Assembly (NCBI RefSeq): GCF_009184545.1
Contig: NZ_QJOW01000004.1
Location: forward strand, 238,949-302,948
DNA length: 64,000 nt
Direction: 5' to 3'
From: Halosegnis rubeus
GTDB taxonomy: Archaea; Halobacteriota; Halobacteria; Halobacteriales; Haloarculaceae
In this document: positions 17,028 through 26,384 of the stretch, one piece after another
Position numbering within the stretch: the stretch's first letter is position 1
Layout: each line of letters begins with the position of its first letter
The notes under the pieces: generated by a model
Databases searched by the model: none
Told to the model about the DNA's origin: nothing
What the model saw: the letters and a program-made list of their open reading frames with translations, nothing else
Translations under genes and position numbers: made by a program

Positions 17028-17338
17028 GCGGTCTGGTCTTCGCCGACGAACGGGTTGTACTTCCAGTGGGGGGAGTCGCGCAGCCCCCGCCCGATGCACT
17101 TGTGGAAATGGAGGAGGTCGTCGAAGCTGTCCTCCTCGACGTACTCGAACACGTCGGAAAGCGAGACGACGGTCTCGTGATCCATCCGGACCGGGTCCTC
17201 GCCGTACTCCTCGACGAACTCTGCCTTCTTGAGCGGGAACGACTCGTCTTCGTCGATTTTCTTGACGATGACGGCGTGTCCGAACTTTCGCATCCCTTCG
17301 CTTCCCTTCTCCCCGTCGGGGTCGTGCGGCCAGTCCAT
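17024..17338 (-). CDS. DUF5785 family small protein
   Basis: 104 aa, acidic. Begins MDWPHDPDGEKGSEGMRKFG, continues with an alternating Lys/Asp/Glu region and ends with a HFHKCIGRGLRDSPHWKYNPF segment. This is a small haloarchaeal protein conserved next to housekeeping genes; its function is unknown to me. ATG at 17338 is the first Met of the recognisable domain. It converges on udk and diverges from the CinA-like gene. Confidence 0.75.
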   Translation of the reverse strand: MDWPHDPDGEKGSEGMRKFGHAVIVKKIDEDESFPLKKAEFVEEYGEDPVRMDHETVVSLSDVFEYVEEDSFDDLLHFHKCIGRGLRDSPHWKYNPFVGEDQTA

Positions 17339-17429
17339 ACCGAAAGTGGGGCCAGCGGTCGCAAAAGCGTTTTCGTCCACCCCGGCGCGGGGAGAGACTC
17401 CTTTTGTCGCTCCCACTGCGAAGGTGGGT

Positions 17430-18170
17430 ATGGACGTAGCCCTACTCACTGTCGGCGACGAGATTCTCGCCGGCGACACGACGAACACGAACGCCGCGTG
17501 GCTCGCAAACGAGATCACGACACGCGGCGCGATCGTCCGACGCATCCTCACCGTTCCCGACGACCACGACACCATCGCGCGCTGGACCCGACGCTTCCGC
17601 GAGGAGTACGACGCCGTCGTCGTCACCGGTGGTCTCGGCGGCACTCCCGACGACGTGACGATGGTCGCCGTCGCGGACGGACTCTCTCGCGAGCGGGAGT
17701 TGTTCGAGGACGTGCGCGACGGGCTGCTCGCCAAGAGCGAGGCGTTCCGCGACGCCAACCCCGACCTCGCCAGCGAGTACGAGTTCGACATGGACTTCGA
17801 GGACAGCGCCTCACTCCCGTCAGGTGCGCGCCCGCTCGTCACCGACGCCGGCTGGGCACCGGGCTGTGCCGTCGACGGCGTCTATGTCCTCCCCGGCATC
17901 CCGGACGAGATGAAGGCGATGTTCGAACTCGTAGCCGACGAGTTCGACGGGGACACCGACTCCCGGACGCTGTACACCCCGACCCCGGAGGGCGCGATGG
18001 GTGACGTGCTTACCGAGGTACGAGAGGAGTTCGACACCGAAGTCGGGAGCTACCCGGCCGACCCGGACACCCCGAACCGGCTGAAGGTCGTCGGCGAAGA
18101 CGAGAGAGAGATCGAGCGGACGATCGCGTGGCTGCGCGAGCGCGTCGAGACGGTTCCGGAGCCGGAGTAG
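17430..18170 (+). CDS. CinA/MoaB-type molybdopterin-binding domain protein
   Basis: 246 aa. The N-terminal 165 residues are a MoCF/CinA-N domain: LLTVGDEILAGDTTNTNAAW, VTGGLGGTPDD, and VLPGIPDEM are the hallmark segments. In bacteria such domains hydrolyse ADP-ribose or bind molybdopterin; the archaeal stand-alone form lacks the CinA deamidase domain. The C-terminal 80 residues match the small alpha/beta domain of CinA-N proteins. A single leader of few bases; the tRNA-Ser region starts right after its stop. Confidence 0.85.
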   Translation: MDVALLTVGDEILAGDTTNTNAAWLANEITTRGAIVRRILTVPDDHDTIARWTRRFREEYDAVVVTGGLGGTPDDVTMVAVADGLSRERELFEDVRDGLLAKSEAFRDANPDLASEYEFDMDFEDSASLPSGARPLVTDAGWAPGCAVDGVYVLPGIPDEMKAMFELVADEFDGDTDSRTLYTPTPEGAMGDVLTEVREEFDTEVGSYPADPDTPNRLKVVGEDEREIERTIAWLRERVETVPEPE

Positions 18171-18171
18171 A

Positions 18172-18263
18172 AAACGGTGGGACTGGGGATTTGAACCGAG
18201 CCGAGACGGTCCTGCTCGCGATGCTGTGCGGGCTGCGACTCGTCGGCTTCAAATCGCCAGTTC
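18172..18263. repeat. Partial tRNA-Ser 3'-end copy with inverted T-arm copy
   Basis: On the plus strand, 18172-18198 repeats, with one extra G, the sequence covering the tRNA-Ser acceptor and T-arm at 18288-18310. About 45 bases further, 18247-18260 reads TTCAAATCGCCAG-like, i.e. the same T-arm in the opposite direction. The two arms (ACTGGGGATTTGAA and TTCAAATCGCCAGT) form an imperfect inverted repeat. Frames over this region are shadows. It resembles an attachment-site scar or a tRNA-derived palindromic element. Confidence 0.55.
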
Positions 18264-18289
18264 ACTCTTTGTCAACACGCGCGAGAGAA

Positions 18290-18373
18290 CGGTGGGACTG
18301 GGATTTGAACCCAGGAATCCGTGAGGATACCGGTTTTCAAGACCGGCGCAATAGGCCGCTCTGCCATCCCACC
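18290..18373 (-). tRNA. tRNA-Ser (UGA)
   Basis: 84 nt, type II. Acceptor GGTGGGA pairs perfectly with TCCCACC and is followed by discriminator G. D-stem GCAG/TTGC, anticodon stem CCGGT/ACCGG around loop CTTGAAA (anticodon TGA), a long variable arm, and T-arm CTGGG-TTCAAAT-CCCAG. Reads UCA/UCG-type Ser codons. CCA is not encoded. No intron seen. Confidence 0.95.
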
Positions 18374-18413
18374 ACACTCGCCGGTACCCGACGAGGGGGT
18401 TTCGACCTTTCGG

Positions 18414-19157
18414 TTAGCCGTCTAGCTGGAGGTCGCCGTCGGCATCGGCGAACAGGCCGACCTCGTCGAGCCACGCGGCGGTCGACTCGGGGACGCGGCT
18501 ACCCGCGCGCTGGCGCGTTCGAATCGTCGTGACCGCGTTCGCGAGGTCGGTGGCCGTCTCCACGACCGGGAGATACGCGAGGAAATCCACGTTGTTGCCC
18601 ATATCGAGCGTGCGGTCGGTGAGCGACTCGACGGCAGGGTGGGCGTAGGCGTCCTGAAAGTCGATTTCTTCGCGGAAGGCGGCGTAGTACACTCGACCGT
18701 CGGTCGTCGGCCCGAGGACGGTTTCAGTGGTGCGAATCTTCATCGCGGCGGCGTCCACCTGCTGGCGGGCGGTGAAGACGGCTTCGGGCGTGAGAACTCC
18801 GACCGACTGCACCTCCTCGGCGTCGAGCAGGTGGCTCGCGGTGTTGCCCGCGCGCCCGGCGAACGTCTCGCCGACCTGTCGCTCGAATCGGGCGTCGTCC
18901 ACGACCGACGAGACGACCTCGCGAATCTCGGTCTCGGCGGTTCCCTCGCCGCGGCGGTGTGACTCGGGGAGCGACTCGTCGGGCCGGAAGTTCACGAGCA
19001 GGTCGCCACCGCTTGTCGTAATCGTCCGAACCACGTCGCGTGTCATCGCGGCATAGAGGTCTCCACACTGCTCGGGCGACAGTGGCGTCGTCTCGGCGAT
19101 ATCGGGCAAGACGAGGTCCGGCCGGGGCGGGTCGACGAGGACGGCGATAGTTGTCAT
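18414..19157 (-). CDS. GT-A-fold protein resembling DUF2064 glycosyltransferase/nucleotidyltransferase
   Basis: 247 aa. The pattern LSPEQCGDLYAAMTRDVV early on, followed by GGDLLVNFRP and then ETVLGPTTDGRVYYAAF in the second half, parallels DUF2064 (TIGR04282-type) GT-A proteins, where the VLGPxxDGGYY segment is diagnostic. Here the usual GGY is GRVYY, so activity on a nucleotide-sugar is uncertain. It starts MTTIAVLVDPPRPDLVLPDI, a parallel beta start. Single gene downstream of tRNA-Ser on the same strand. The family call is moderate. Confidence 0.5.
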   Translation of the reverse strand: MTTIAVLVDPPRPDLVLPDIAETTPLSPEQCGDLYAAMTRDVVRTITTSGGDLLVNFRPDESLPESHRRGEGTAETEIREVVSSVVDDARFERQVGETFAGRAGNTASHLLDAEEVQSVGVLTPEAVFTARQQVDAAAMKIRTTETVLGPTTDGRVYYAAFREEIDFQDAYAHPAVESLTDRTLDMGNNVDFLAYLPVVETATDLANAVTTIRTRQRAGSRVPESTAAWLDEVGLFADADGDLQLDG

Positions 19158-19219
19158 ACCAGCACGAGACGCGGCGTCACCTTGAGCTTTTTATTTCGGG
19201 GGCGACGATACGGTGTACG

Positions 19220-19429
19220 ATGAAAGGAGAACGCCCACTCATTGCACTACTGGGGGCCGGCATCGTCGTCCTCGTCGTCGGCTCGCTCACCGTCCTCGCC
19301 CGCAACACGCTCGGAATCTATCCGACGCAGGCCGGTGCCGTCGTCGGACTGCTCATCCTGTCGCTGCTCGTCGGTTCCGCCCTCGGCATGAAAGGTCGCG
19401 AGTGGCTCCGCAACCCGGGCTACTGGTAA
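19220..19429 (+). CDS. Small two-helix membrane protein (69 aa)
   Basis: Two hydrophobic spans (about residues 7-27 and 38-56) separated by a short loop, with basic residues at both ends (MKGERP, GMKGREWLRNPGYW). No family recognised beyond haloarchaeal small membrane proteins. The ATG at 19220 is chosen because the track-length extension upstream lacks protein character and the divergent gene's promoter lies there. Convergent with aroC, six bases apart. Confidence 0.65.
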   Translation: MKGERPLIALLGAGIVVLVVGSLTVLARNTLGIYPTQAGAVVGLLILSLLVGSALGMKGREWLRNPGYW

Positions 19430-19435
19430 CTCGCG

Positions 19436-20659
19436 TTACTCGTCGACTGACTCCGCGCTCGTCGCGGCGTCGTCCGGGTCGGCCTGGGGTGACGACGGGT
19501 GATACGCCGTCTCGTACTCCCCCGGTTGGTTGTCTAGTCGGTCGGGATTGATGCGCCCGCCGAGTAGCATGAAATCAAGCACCGTACAGTAGAGCATCGC
19601 CTCCACGACCGGGACCGCACGCGGCGGCAGCGACGGGTCGTGCCGGCCGACGACCTGTGCGTCCTTTTCCTCGCCGCTCTCCCAGTCCACGGTGCGCTGT
19701 TCTTTCGGAATCGAGGTCGGGGCGTGCCAGGTCGCCTCGCCGTAGATCGGCTCGCCGGTCGTGATACCGCCCTGTAGCCCGCCGTGGTCGTTTCCGACCG
19801 GGACCGGGTCACCCTCCTCGCTCACCACGTCGTCGCGGCTTCCGTCGTCGAACTCCCAGTCCTCGTTGCGGTCGCTCCCGCGCACGCTCGCGGTCTCTTT
19901 CCCCTGTCCGTACTCGACGGCCGCCGTCGCTGGAATCGAGAACATCGCCTGCCCGAGCCGCGCCGGGAACGAATCGAACCGCGGCGCACCGAGCCCGCGT
20001 GGCACTCCGCGCGCCTCGAAGTAGATGGAGCCGCCGATGGAATCGCCTTCCTGTTGATAGCGGTCGATTGCCTCGCGCATCTCCTCGGCGGTTTCGGAGT
20101 CTGCACACCGAACCTCGTTCTCCTCGCTGTGTTCGAGAATCTGCTCGAAGCTCACCTCCGGGGCCTCGATGTCGCCGATGCGGTTGACGTGGGCCTTGAT
20201 CTCGACATCGTACTCCGACTGGGCTAAGACGGCCTTCGCGACCGCACCAGCAGCGACCCAGTTCACCGTTTCACGCGCTGAAGAGCGACCGCCGCCGCCC
20301 CAGTTGCGCGTGCCGAACTTCGAGGAGTAAGTGTAGTCGCCGTGGCTCGGGCGAGGTGCCGTCACGAACGGCTCGTACTTCCCGGAGCGGGCGTCCTTGT
20401 TCTGGATGACCATCCCGATTGGCGTACCCGTCGTGTACCCCTCCAGCGTCCCTGAGTTGATGGTGACCTCGTCCGGCTCGCCGCGCGAGGTGGTAATCAT
20501 CGACTGGCCGGGTTTCCGGCGGTCGAGGTCTTCCTGAATCTGCTCTTCGTCGAGTTCGACGCCGGCAGGACAGCCGGAGACGGTCACACCCATCGCGTCT
20601 CCGTGGCTCTCGCCGTACGTCACGAACTGGAAGAGCCGGCCGAAGCGATTGCCGTTCAT
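19436..20659 (-). CDS. aroC: Chorismate synthase
   Basis: 407 aa. Converts 5-enolpyruvylshikimate-3-phosphate to chorismate, the seventh shikimate step, with reduced FMN. Signatures: GNRFGRLFQFVTYGESHG at the N-terminus, SSARETVNWVAAGAVAK, and GNDHGGLQGGITTGEPI. Length is slightly above bacterial AroC owing to an acidic C-terminal tail (DPDDAATSAESVDE). ATG 20659 chosen over in-frame GTG at 20665. Lies immediately downstream of aroA on the same strand (166-nt gap). Confidence 0.95.
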   Translation of the reverse strand: MNGNRFGRLFQFVTYGESHGDAMGVTVSGCPAGVELDEEQIQEDLDRRKPGQSMITTSRGEPDEVTINSGTLEGYTTGTPIGMVIQNKDARSGKYEPFVTAPRPSHGDYTYSSKFGTRNWGGGGRSSARETVNWVAAGAVAKAVLAQSEYDVEIKAHVNRIGDIEAPEVSFEQILEHSEENEVRCADSETAEEMREAIDRYQQEGDSIGGSIYFEARGVPRGLGAPRFDSFPARLGQAMFSIPATAAVEYGQGKETASVRGSDRNEDWEFDDGSRDDVVSEEGDPVPVGNDHGGLQGGITTGEPIYGEATWHAPTSIPKEQRTVDWESGEEKDAQVVGRHDPSLPPRAVPVVEAMLYCTVLDFMLLGGRINPDRLDNQPGEYETAYHPSSPQADPDDAATSAESVDE

Positions 20660-20825
20660 TACCACGCAGTCGGGCGTGCGCCCATTTGAAGCTTACAATA
20701 GAGGCGAGCGTTCAAGTATCAATCCGAGCCCACCGTCCCCATGCGCTGGTGAACTGCCCCGGCCGACCGAGGCGGGTGCGTGACGACTCGGCCGAGACTC
20801 GCGACCGTCACCTGTTTGCCCCTCG

Positions 20826-22109
20826 CTACTCGCGAACGTTGACGCCAAGCGACTGCAGCGTCTCGAAGTAGCCCGGAAACGAGACGTCGACGTGGTCGCT
20901 CCCCTCGATGGTCACCGGTCCAGCGACAAGCCCAACGAGCGACAGCGCCATGATGATGCGGTGGTCGTCGTGGCCGGCGACCGTACCGCCGGTCAGAGAC
21001 GACTCGCCGCCGTGAACCGTGAGCACGTCCCGTTGTTCCCCGACGACAGCACCAAGTGCCGAGAGTTCGTTCGCCATGGCGCTCACGCGGTCCGTCTCCT
21101 TGTAGCGGACGTGCTCGCAGTTCACGATGCTCGTCGTTCCATCGGCAACCGCGCCCAGCACCGCAATCGTCGGCAGCAGGTCGGGCGTGTCGCCCACATC
21201 GACCTCGATGCCAGACAGCGAGGACTGCTCGACGCGAATCTCGCCCGCGTCGCGGTCCCAATCGAGCGTCGCGCCCATCTCGTCAAGAATCGAGACGATA
21301 GCCGAATCGCCCTGCGCGCTCGGCTCGGCTCCCTCGACGAGCAGAGCGTCCTCGCCGGCCGCTAGTGCACCGGCCGCGAGCAGATACGACATCGACGAGA
21401 AGTCTCCCGGCACGGCGTACGTCCCCTCGTCGGCCACGTACTGCTGGCCGCCGGGCACACGGAAGCCGTCGTCCGTCGAGTGCGTCTCGATGCCGAACGC
21501 GTCGAGCAGCTCCAGCGTTATCTCGACGTACGGTGCGGACTTCAGCTCCGTCGTCAGCTCGATGTCGATGCCCTTCTCGGTCACTGCGCCGGCCATCAAC
21601 AGCGCGGTGATATACTGGGACGACACGTCGCCGGGCATCGCGACCGCGCCGCCGTCGACATCTCCACCGACGACGAGCGGAGCCTGCCCGTTTGCACGCG
21701 TCGACTCCGCGCGACCGCCGAGGTCACCTATCGCATCGAGCAGTGGGCCTTGCGGCCGCGACCGGAGCGAGCCGTCTCCCGTGAGGACTGTCAGCCCGCC
21801 GGCGAGTGCAGCGGTGGCCGTCGTCAGCCGCATCGTCGTTCCGGAGTTCGCACAGTCGATGACATCGTCGGGAACCGCAGGGCGACCGCCGAATCCCTCG
21901 ACTGCGACCCGCGTCTCATCGCGCGTGACCGTCCCGCCGTACGCCTCGACCACCCGCGCCGTCGCGCGGGTGTCGGCAGAGTCGAGCGGGTTCCTGACGG
22001 TCGTCTCGCCCGCGTAGCCGGCTGCCAGTATCGCGCGGTGTGTGTAACTCTTCGACGGCGGCGCGCGGACGACCCCGCCGACCGTGGACGGGTGAATCGT
22101 GCGTTGCAT
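20826..22109 (-). CDS. aroA: 3-phosphoshikimate 1-carboxyvinyltransferase (EPSP synthase)
   Basis: 427 aa. Joins PEP to shikimate-3-phosphate. Signatures: [17 protein letters not shown] (substrate-binding Lys-Ser), [14 protein letters not shown], the [17 protein letters not shown] segment and the C-terminal [15 protein letters not shown]. The Gly/Ala residue in the NSGTTMR loop suggests a normal PEP pocket. Forms an aroA-aroC pair; divergent from the peptidase gene. Confidence 0.95.
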   Translation of the reverse strand: MQRTIHPSTVGGVVRAPPSKSYTHRAILAAGYAGETTVRNPLDSADTRATARVVEAYGGTVTRDETRVAVEGFGGRPAVPDDVIDCANSGTTMRLTTATAALAGGLTVLTGDGSLRSRPQGPLLDAIGDLGGRAESTRANGQAPLVVGGDVDGGAVAMPGDVSSQYITALLMAGAVTEKGIDIELTTELKSAPYVEITLELLDAFGIETHSTDDGFRVPGGQQYVADEGTYAVPGDFSSMSYLLAAGALAAGEDALLVEGAEPSAQGDSAIVSILDEMGATLDWDRDAGEIRVEQSSLSGIEVDVGDTPDLLPTIAVLGAVADGTTSIVNCEHVRYKETDRVSAMANELSALGAVVGEQRDVLTVHGGESSLTGGTVAGHDDHRIIMALSLVGLVAGPVTIEGSDHVDVSFPGYFETLQSLGVNVRE

Positions 22110-22198
22110 ACTCCGTCTCGCTCGGGCGTGCTAATCAGCCTGCCGGCCACCAGCCGGCGGGCGGTAGGCATTTGCCTCGGGGCGTCCGACTCCGGAAC

Positions 22199-23371
22199 AT
22201 GGACCCCGACTTCGCACAACTCGACAAGTACCTCGACGAGCACGACCTCGACGGCTACCTCGTCGTGGCGGACGAAAGCGACGCCAATCAGCGGTATCTC
22301 TCGGGCTTTACAGCCCCAGACCCGTTCACGACGCTGTACGACGGCGAGGTACATCTCCTCGTCAGCTCGCTCGAATACGGCCGCGCAGAGCGCGAGGCAC
22401 GCGCCGCGACCGTCGAACGCACCGCAGATTACGACTACCGCGCGAAGGTGCAGGAACACGGCGCGTCGGAAGCCGGCCACCGCATCCGAACCGAGTTCTG
22501 TAAGACCTACGACGTTGACTCCGTCGCCACGCCCTCCGACTTCCCCGTCGGGCTTGCCGACGGCCTGCGCGGGCAGGGCGTCTCGGTCGCCCCCGACGAG
22601 GACGACGTGATACAGGAGATTCGCGCGGTCAAACACGAGGAAGAACTGGAGTATATGCGGACGGCTCAGCGCGCGAACGAGCGGGCGATGGAGACCGCAG
22701 AGCAGCTCATCGCCGACGCCGACGTTGCCGACGACGGAACGCTCGTCTACGAGGGCGAGACGCTCACCAGCGAGCGCGTAACCGAGGAAATCGAGGTGTC
22801 GCTCATCCGCGAGGGCCACGCGCTCGACACGACAATCGTCGCGTGCGGTGCCGACGCAGCCGACCCGCACGACCGCGGCTCCGGCCCGCTCCGCGCGAAC
22901 GAGTCAATCGTCATCGACATCTTCCCGCGTTCGAAATCCACCGGCTACTACGCCGACATGACCCGAACCTTCGTGAAGGGTGAGCCGTCCGAGACCATCC
23001 GCGAGTGGTACGATATCACGCAGGAGGCGAAAGAAGCCGCCCTCGACACGCTTGAGGCCGGCGTGTCCGGCAGCGACGTGCACGACGCCGTCTGTGACGT
23101 GTATCAGGAACACGACATTCCGACGCTCCGTGACGACCCCGAAACGAGTACGGGCTTCATCCACACGACCGGCCACGGCGTCGGGCTCGATATCCACGAG
23201 TTCCCGCGCGTCTCCACGACGGAGAACGAACTCGAAGCCGGGATGGTCGTCACCATCGAGCCGGGCGTCTACGACCCGGAGTTCGGCGGCGTCCGCATCG
23301 AGGACATCGTCATCGTCCGCGAGGACGGCCACGAGAACTACACCGAGTACGAGGAGCAACTCGTCCTGTAG
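22199..23371 (+). CDS. pepQ: M24 family Xaa-Pro dipeptidase/aminopeptidase
   Basis: 390 aa. A creatinase-N-like domain (1-130) precedes the pita-bread metallopeptidase domain. Metal-binding residues are visible: Asp in VIDIFPRS and YYADMTRTF, His in HTTGHGVGLDIHEFP, Glu in VTIEPGVY and the final IEDIVIV. Such enzymes release N-terminal residues ahead of proline. The start ATG at 22199 immediately follows AT-containing sequence; the longer in-frame start at 22040 runs into aroA. Confidence 0.88.
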   Translation: MDPDFAQLDKYLDEHDLDGYLVVADESDANQRYLSGFTAPDPFTTLYDGEVHLLVSSLEYGRAEREARAATVERTADYDYRAKVQEHGASEAGHRIRTEFCKTYDVDSVATPSDFPVGLADGLRGQGVSVAPDEDDVIQEIRAVKHEEELEYMRTAQRANERAMETAEQLIADADVADDGTLVYEGETLTSERVTEEIEVSLIREGHALDTTIVACGADAADPHDRGSGPLRANESIVIDIFPRSKSTGYYADMTRTFVKGEPSETIREWYDITQEAKEAALDTLEAGVSGSDVHDAVCDVYQEHDIPTLRDDPETSTGFIHTTGHGVGLDIHEFPRVSTTENELEAGMVVTIEPGVYDPEFGGVRIEDIVIVREDGHENYTEYEEQLVL

Positions 23372-23411
23372 CGAACGAACGGCTTTTGCGCCGCTCGGCG
23401 CAACCGCGTGT

Positions 23412-24128
23412 ATGAACGTTCTCGTCGTCGGAGCCGGGGCGATGGGTCGGTGGCTCGCGGAGCGACTCGCCGCGACACACACCGTCGCCGTCACCGACAC
23501 CGACACCGACCGCGCCGCCGCCGTCGCCGCCGACCTCGGACTCGACACTGACACCGGCGGCTCGTACGACCTCGTCGCCTTCGCCGTCCCGATGTCAGCG
23601 ATCGAGCCGGCGGCCCGCGAACACGCCGGCCGCGCCGACGCCGTCATCGACGTGACCGGCGAGATGCGCGATACGCTCGCCGCGTTGCGCGACGCCTTCC
23701 CCGATGCGGCGCGCGTCTCGACGCACCCGCTGTTCGCGCCCGACAACGAGCCCGGCACCATTGCCGTCGTCGAGGACGCACCCGATGACCGGACGACGGC
23801 AGCCCTCGACGTGCTCACGGCTGCGGGCAACGACATCTACGAGACGACCGCGAGCGAACACGACGAGGCGATGGAGACGGTACAGGCGAAGACTCACGCC
23901 GCCGTCCTCGCCTTCGCGCTCGCTGGCGACGAGGTGCCAGAGCCGTTTCACACCCCGATTTCCGGACCGCTCTCGGACCTCTCAGACGCCGTCACGACCG
24001 GCGACCCGACCGTCTACGCCGAGATTCAACGCCGGTTCGACGGAGCCGAAGCAATCGCTGCCGCGGCCGAGCGCGTCGCCTCCGATCCCGACTCGCTCGC
24101 TGACCTGTTCTCGGAGGAGGCAGAATGA
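23412..24128 (+). CDS. tyrA: Prephenate dehydrogenase-like protein
   Basis: 238 aa. NAD-binding motif VVGAGAMGRWLAERL at residues 5-19, then FAVPMSAIEPA and a STHPLFAPD segment equivalent to the conserved HPMxGP of TyrA. The C-terminal helical dimerisation region is shorter than in most TyrA enzymes (family about 270-300 aa). It likely produces 4-hydroxyphenylpyruvate for tyrosine, fitting the nearby aroA-aroC genes. Its stop overlaps the next ATG by four bases (ATGA), so it is coupled to the Rsm22-like gene. Confidence 0.75.
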   Translation: MNVLVVGAGAMGRWLAERLAATHTVAVTDTDTDRAAAVAADLGLDTDTGGSYDLVAFAVPMSAIEPAAREHAGRADAVIDVTGEMRDTLAALRDAFPDAARVSTHPLFAPDNEPGTIAVVEDAPDDRTTAALDVLTAAGNDIYETTASEHDEAMETVQAKTHAAVLAFALAGDEVPEPFHTPISGPLSDLSDAVTTGDPTVYAEIQRRFDGAEAIAAAAERVASDPDSLADLFSEEAE

Positions 24129-25516
24129 CCGACAAACGCCAGTCCGTCCGGGACAACGCCCGGTATCTCCGTGAGGTGCGCCCCATCGACCCCGAGGAGA
24201 TCTGGGAGTACGTCGACGGCCAACCACATCCGGCAGTCATCCGTCAGATTCTCCGCGAATCGACCGTCGAACTCGGGATTCGCGAGCGCGACGACGGCAC
24301 CTTCGTTCCCGTCGAGGAGCAACCGATTTCGGCCACCTTCGCCGGCGTCGACTCGTTCCCGTTCGAGTACGGGACCGTCCTCGAAGAGCTACTCGTGGAG
24401 GCGTACGGTCGCGGTTGGCCCGACGGCGAGAGCGGCGACTCGCTACGGGAGACGATTCGCGGCATGAAAGCGGAGTACTTCGCCGGGAGTCCCGTCGAGT
24501 ACGACCGCGAAACCGCACTCGCGTACGCGCTGTATCACCTCCCCGATAACTACGCGGTCGTCCAGTACGTGCTCTCGCGGCTCGCCGAGGCCGACCTGTT
24601 CTCGACGCGGCTCCGCATCCTCGATGTGGGCGCTGGCGTCGGTGGTCCGATGCTCGGCGTTCACGACCTCCTTCCTGAGGACGCGCTCGTCGAGTACCAG
24701 GCCGTCGAGCCGTCCGCCGCGGCCGACGTCTTCGAGCGCTTCGCCGAGGAGACGCACACCGGCTTCGAGCCGACCCTCCACCGCGAGACAGCCGAGGAGT
24801 TCTCTCCGGAAGGTGAGTTCGATATCCTCCTGTTCGCGAACGTGCTCTCAGAGCTTTCCGACCCGGATGCCGTCGCCGGTCGGTACATGGAGTCGGTCGC
24901 GCCCGACGGCTCGCTCGTCGGCATTGCGCCGGCCGACCGCGAGACCGCCATCGGACTGCGCCAGACCGAACGCGCGCTCGAACGCGACGGCTACAGCGTC
25001 TGGGGCCCGCAGGTCAGACTCTGGGAGAACGCCCGCCCGACCGACCGCGGCTGGAGCTTCGACGTGCGCCCGGACCTCGACGTGCCGGCGTTCCAGCAGG
25101 CGCTCGACGCCGCGGCCGGCCGAGAGGGCGAGTTCGTCAACGCCGACGTTCAGTACGCCTTCTCCGTGGTCCGCCACGACGACGAACGGATGGTGGATAT
25201 CGCGCTCGATACGGGACGGTTCGCGCGCTTCAGCGACAGCGAATCTCACGTCTCCAACCGCGTCGACTGTGTCGCGCTCAAACTCTCACACGACCTGAGC
25301 GACGGCGGCAACCCGCTCTACAAGGTGAGCGACGGCTCGGAGTCGACGGACCACTACGCCGTCCTCACGCGGGAGTCGATGCTGAACACCGACCTCTCTC
25401 GCGCCGACTACGGCGACCCGCTCGTCTTCGAGAACGCGCTCCTGTTGTGGAACGACGACGAGGAGTCGTACAACCTGGTCGTCGACGACGAGACGGTCGT
25501 CGACCGCGCCGGATAG
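24125..25516 (+). CDS. Rsm22-like SAM-dependent methyltransferase
   Basis: 463 aa. An N-terminal helical region (1-150), then motif I ILDVGAGVGGPML near residue 162, an AVEPS motif II, LLFANVLSELSDPD and the SLVGIAPADR strand. Size and architecture match the Rsm22/mitochondrial ribosome small-subunit methyltransferase family, whose members have Cys-rich iron-sulfur sites; those Cys are mostly missing here. The C-terminal 150 residues form a beta-rich domain. Translationally coupled to the tyrA-like gene (4-nt overlap). Confidence 0.65.
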   Translation: MTDKRQSVRDNARYLREVRPIDPEEIWEYVDGQPHPAVIRQILRESTVELGIRERDDGTFVPVEEQPISATFAGVDSFPFEYGTVLEELLVEAYGRGWPDGESGDSLRETIRGMKAEYFAGSPVEYDRETALAYALYHLPDNYAVVQYVLSRLAEADLFSTRLRILDVGAGVGGPMLGVHDLLPEDALVEYQAVEPSAAADVFERFAEETHTGFEPTLHRETAEEFSPEGEFDILLFANVLSELSDPDAVAGRYMESVAPDGSLVGIAPADRETAIGLRQTERALERDGYSVWGPQVRLWENARPTDRGWSFDVRPDLDVPAFQQALDAAAGREGEFVNADVQYAFSVVRHDDERMVDIALDTGRFARFSDSESHVSNRVDCVALKLSHDLSDGGNPLYKVSDGSESTDHYAVLTRESMLNTDLSRADYGDPLVFENALLLWNDDEESYNLVVDDETVVDRAG

Positions 25517-25553
25517 TCGGGTACCCTTTTCCGTTCGGCCCCGAACGACCGGC

Positions 25554-26336
25554 ATGGACGTACTCCTCACGAACGACGACGGCATCGACGCGGCCGGACT
25601 CGGGGTCCTGTATCGGACGCTTGACGCGATGGACGACGTGACCGTCACGGCCGTCGCCCCCGTCGATGATCAGTCTGCTGTCGGGCGTGCGCTCAACCAC
25701 GAGGTCGATATCCAGACCCACGAGTACGGCTACGCCGTCGACGGGACGCCGACCGACTGCGTGGTCGCGGCGCTTGGCGCACTCGGCATTGACCCGGACA
25801 TCGTCGTCTCCGGCTGTAATCGCGGCGCGAACCTCGGCGAGTACGTGCTCGGGCGCTCGGGCACGGTCTCTGCGGCCGTGGAGGCAGCCTTCTTCGACGT
25901 GCCCGCGATTGCCGTCTCGCTGTACGTCCCTCTCTCGGAGGACTTCGTCTTCGCGGAGACCGAGACGCCCGCGAGCGCCTACGCGCTCGCCGCCAACACG
26001 ACCGAGTACCTCGTCGCCAACGGTCTCGACTCGGGCGTCTTCGAACACGCCGATTACCTCAACGTGAACTGCCCGGTCGCGGAGCAGGCCCCCGCCGAGA
26101 TGGTCGTCACACGCCCGAGTCACACCTACGACATGGACGCCGAACGCGACGGCGACACCATCCACATCAAAGACCGCATCTGGAAGCGCATGGCAGACGG
26201 CGACATCCCCGACCCGGAGGGGACTGACCGCCGTACCGTCGTCGACGGAAAAGTGTCTGTCTCCCCGCTTACTGCTCCCCATACGACCGAGTTTCACCCC
26301 GGTCTCGATGCGCTGGCCGCGGAATTCGGCGGCTAA
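25554..26336 (+). CDS. surE: 5'/3'-nucleotidase SurE
   Basis: 260 aa. Hydrolyses nucleoside monophosphates, also polyphosphate in some species. LLTNDDGIDAAGL at the N-terminus provides the two metal-binding Asp, VAPVDDQSAVGRAL and SGCNRGANLGEYVLGRSGTV are the classic SurE motifs with the third metal ligand Asn. Full length. Monocistronic; starts about 37 nt after the Rsm22-like gene. Confidence 0.92.
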   Translation: MDVLLTNDDGIDAAGLGVLYRTLDAMDDVTVTAVAPVDDQSAVGRALNHEVDIQTHEYGYAVDGTPTDCVVAALGALGIDPDIVVSGCNRGANLGEYVLGRSGTVSAAVEAAFFDVPAIAVSLYVPLSEDFVFAETETPASAYALAANTTEYLVANGLDSGVFEHADYLNVNCPVAEQAPAEMVVTRPSHTYDMDAERDGDTIHIKDRIWKRMADGDIPDPEGTDRRTVVDGKVSVSPLTAPHTTEFHPGLDALAAEFGG

Positions 26337-26384
26337 TATTACTGATTCTTGCAGAGCCAACTACACCCCTGTCGTAGCGCCCGT

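Noticed and set aside
18010..18265. 71-80 codon minus-strand ORFs next to tRNA-Ser
   Set aside because: They overlap the CinA-like gene and the T-arm repeat; explained by the repeat.
21127..22017. Long plus-strand ORF antisense to aroA
   Set aside because: Ser/Pro-rich antisense frame of a GC-rich gene, a common artefact here; aroA is unambiguous.
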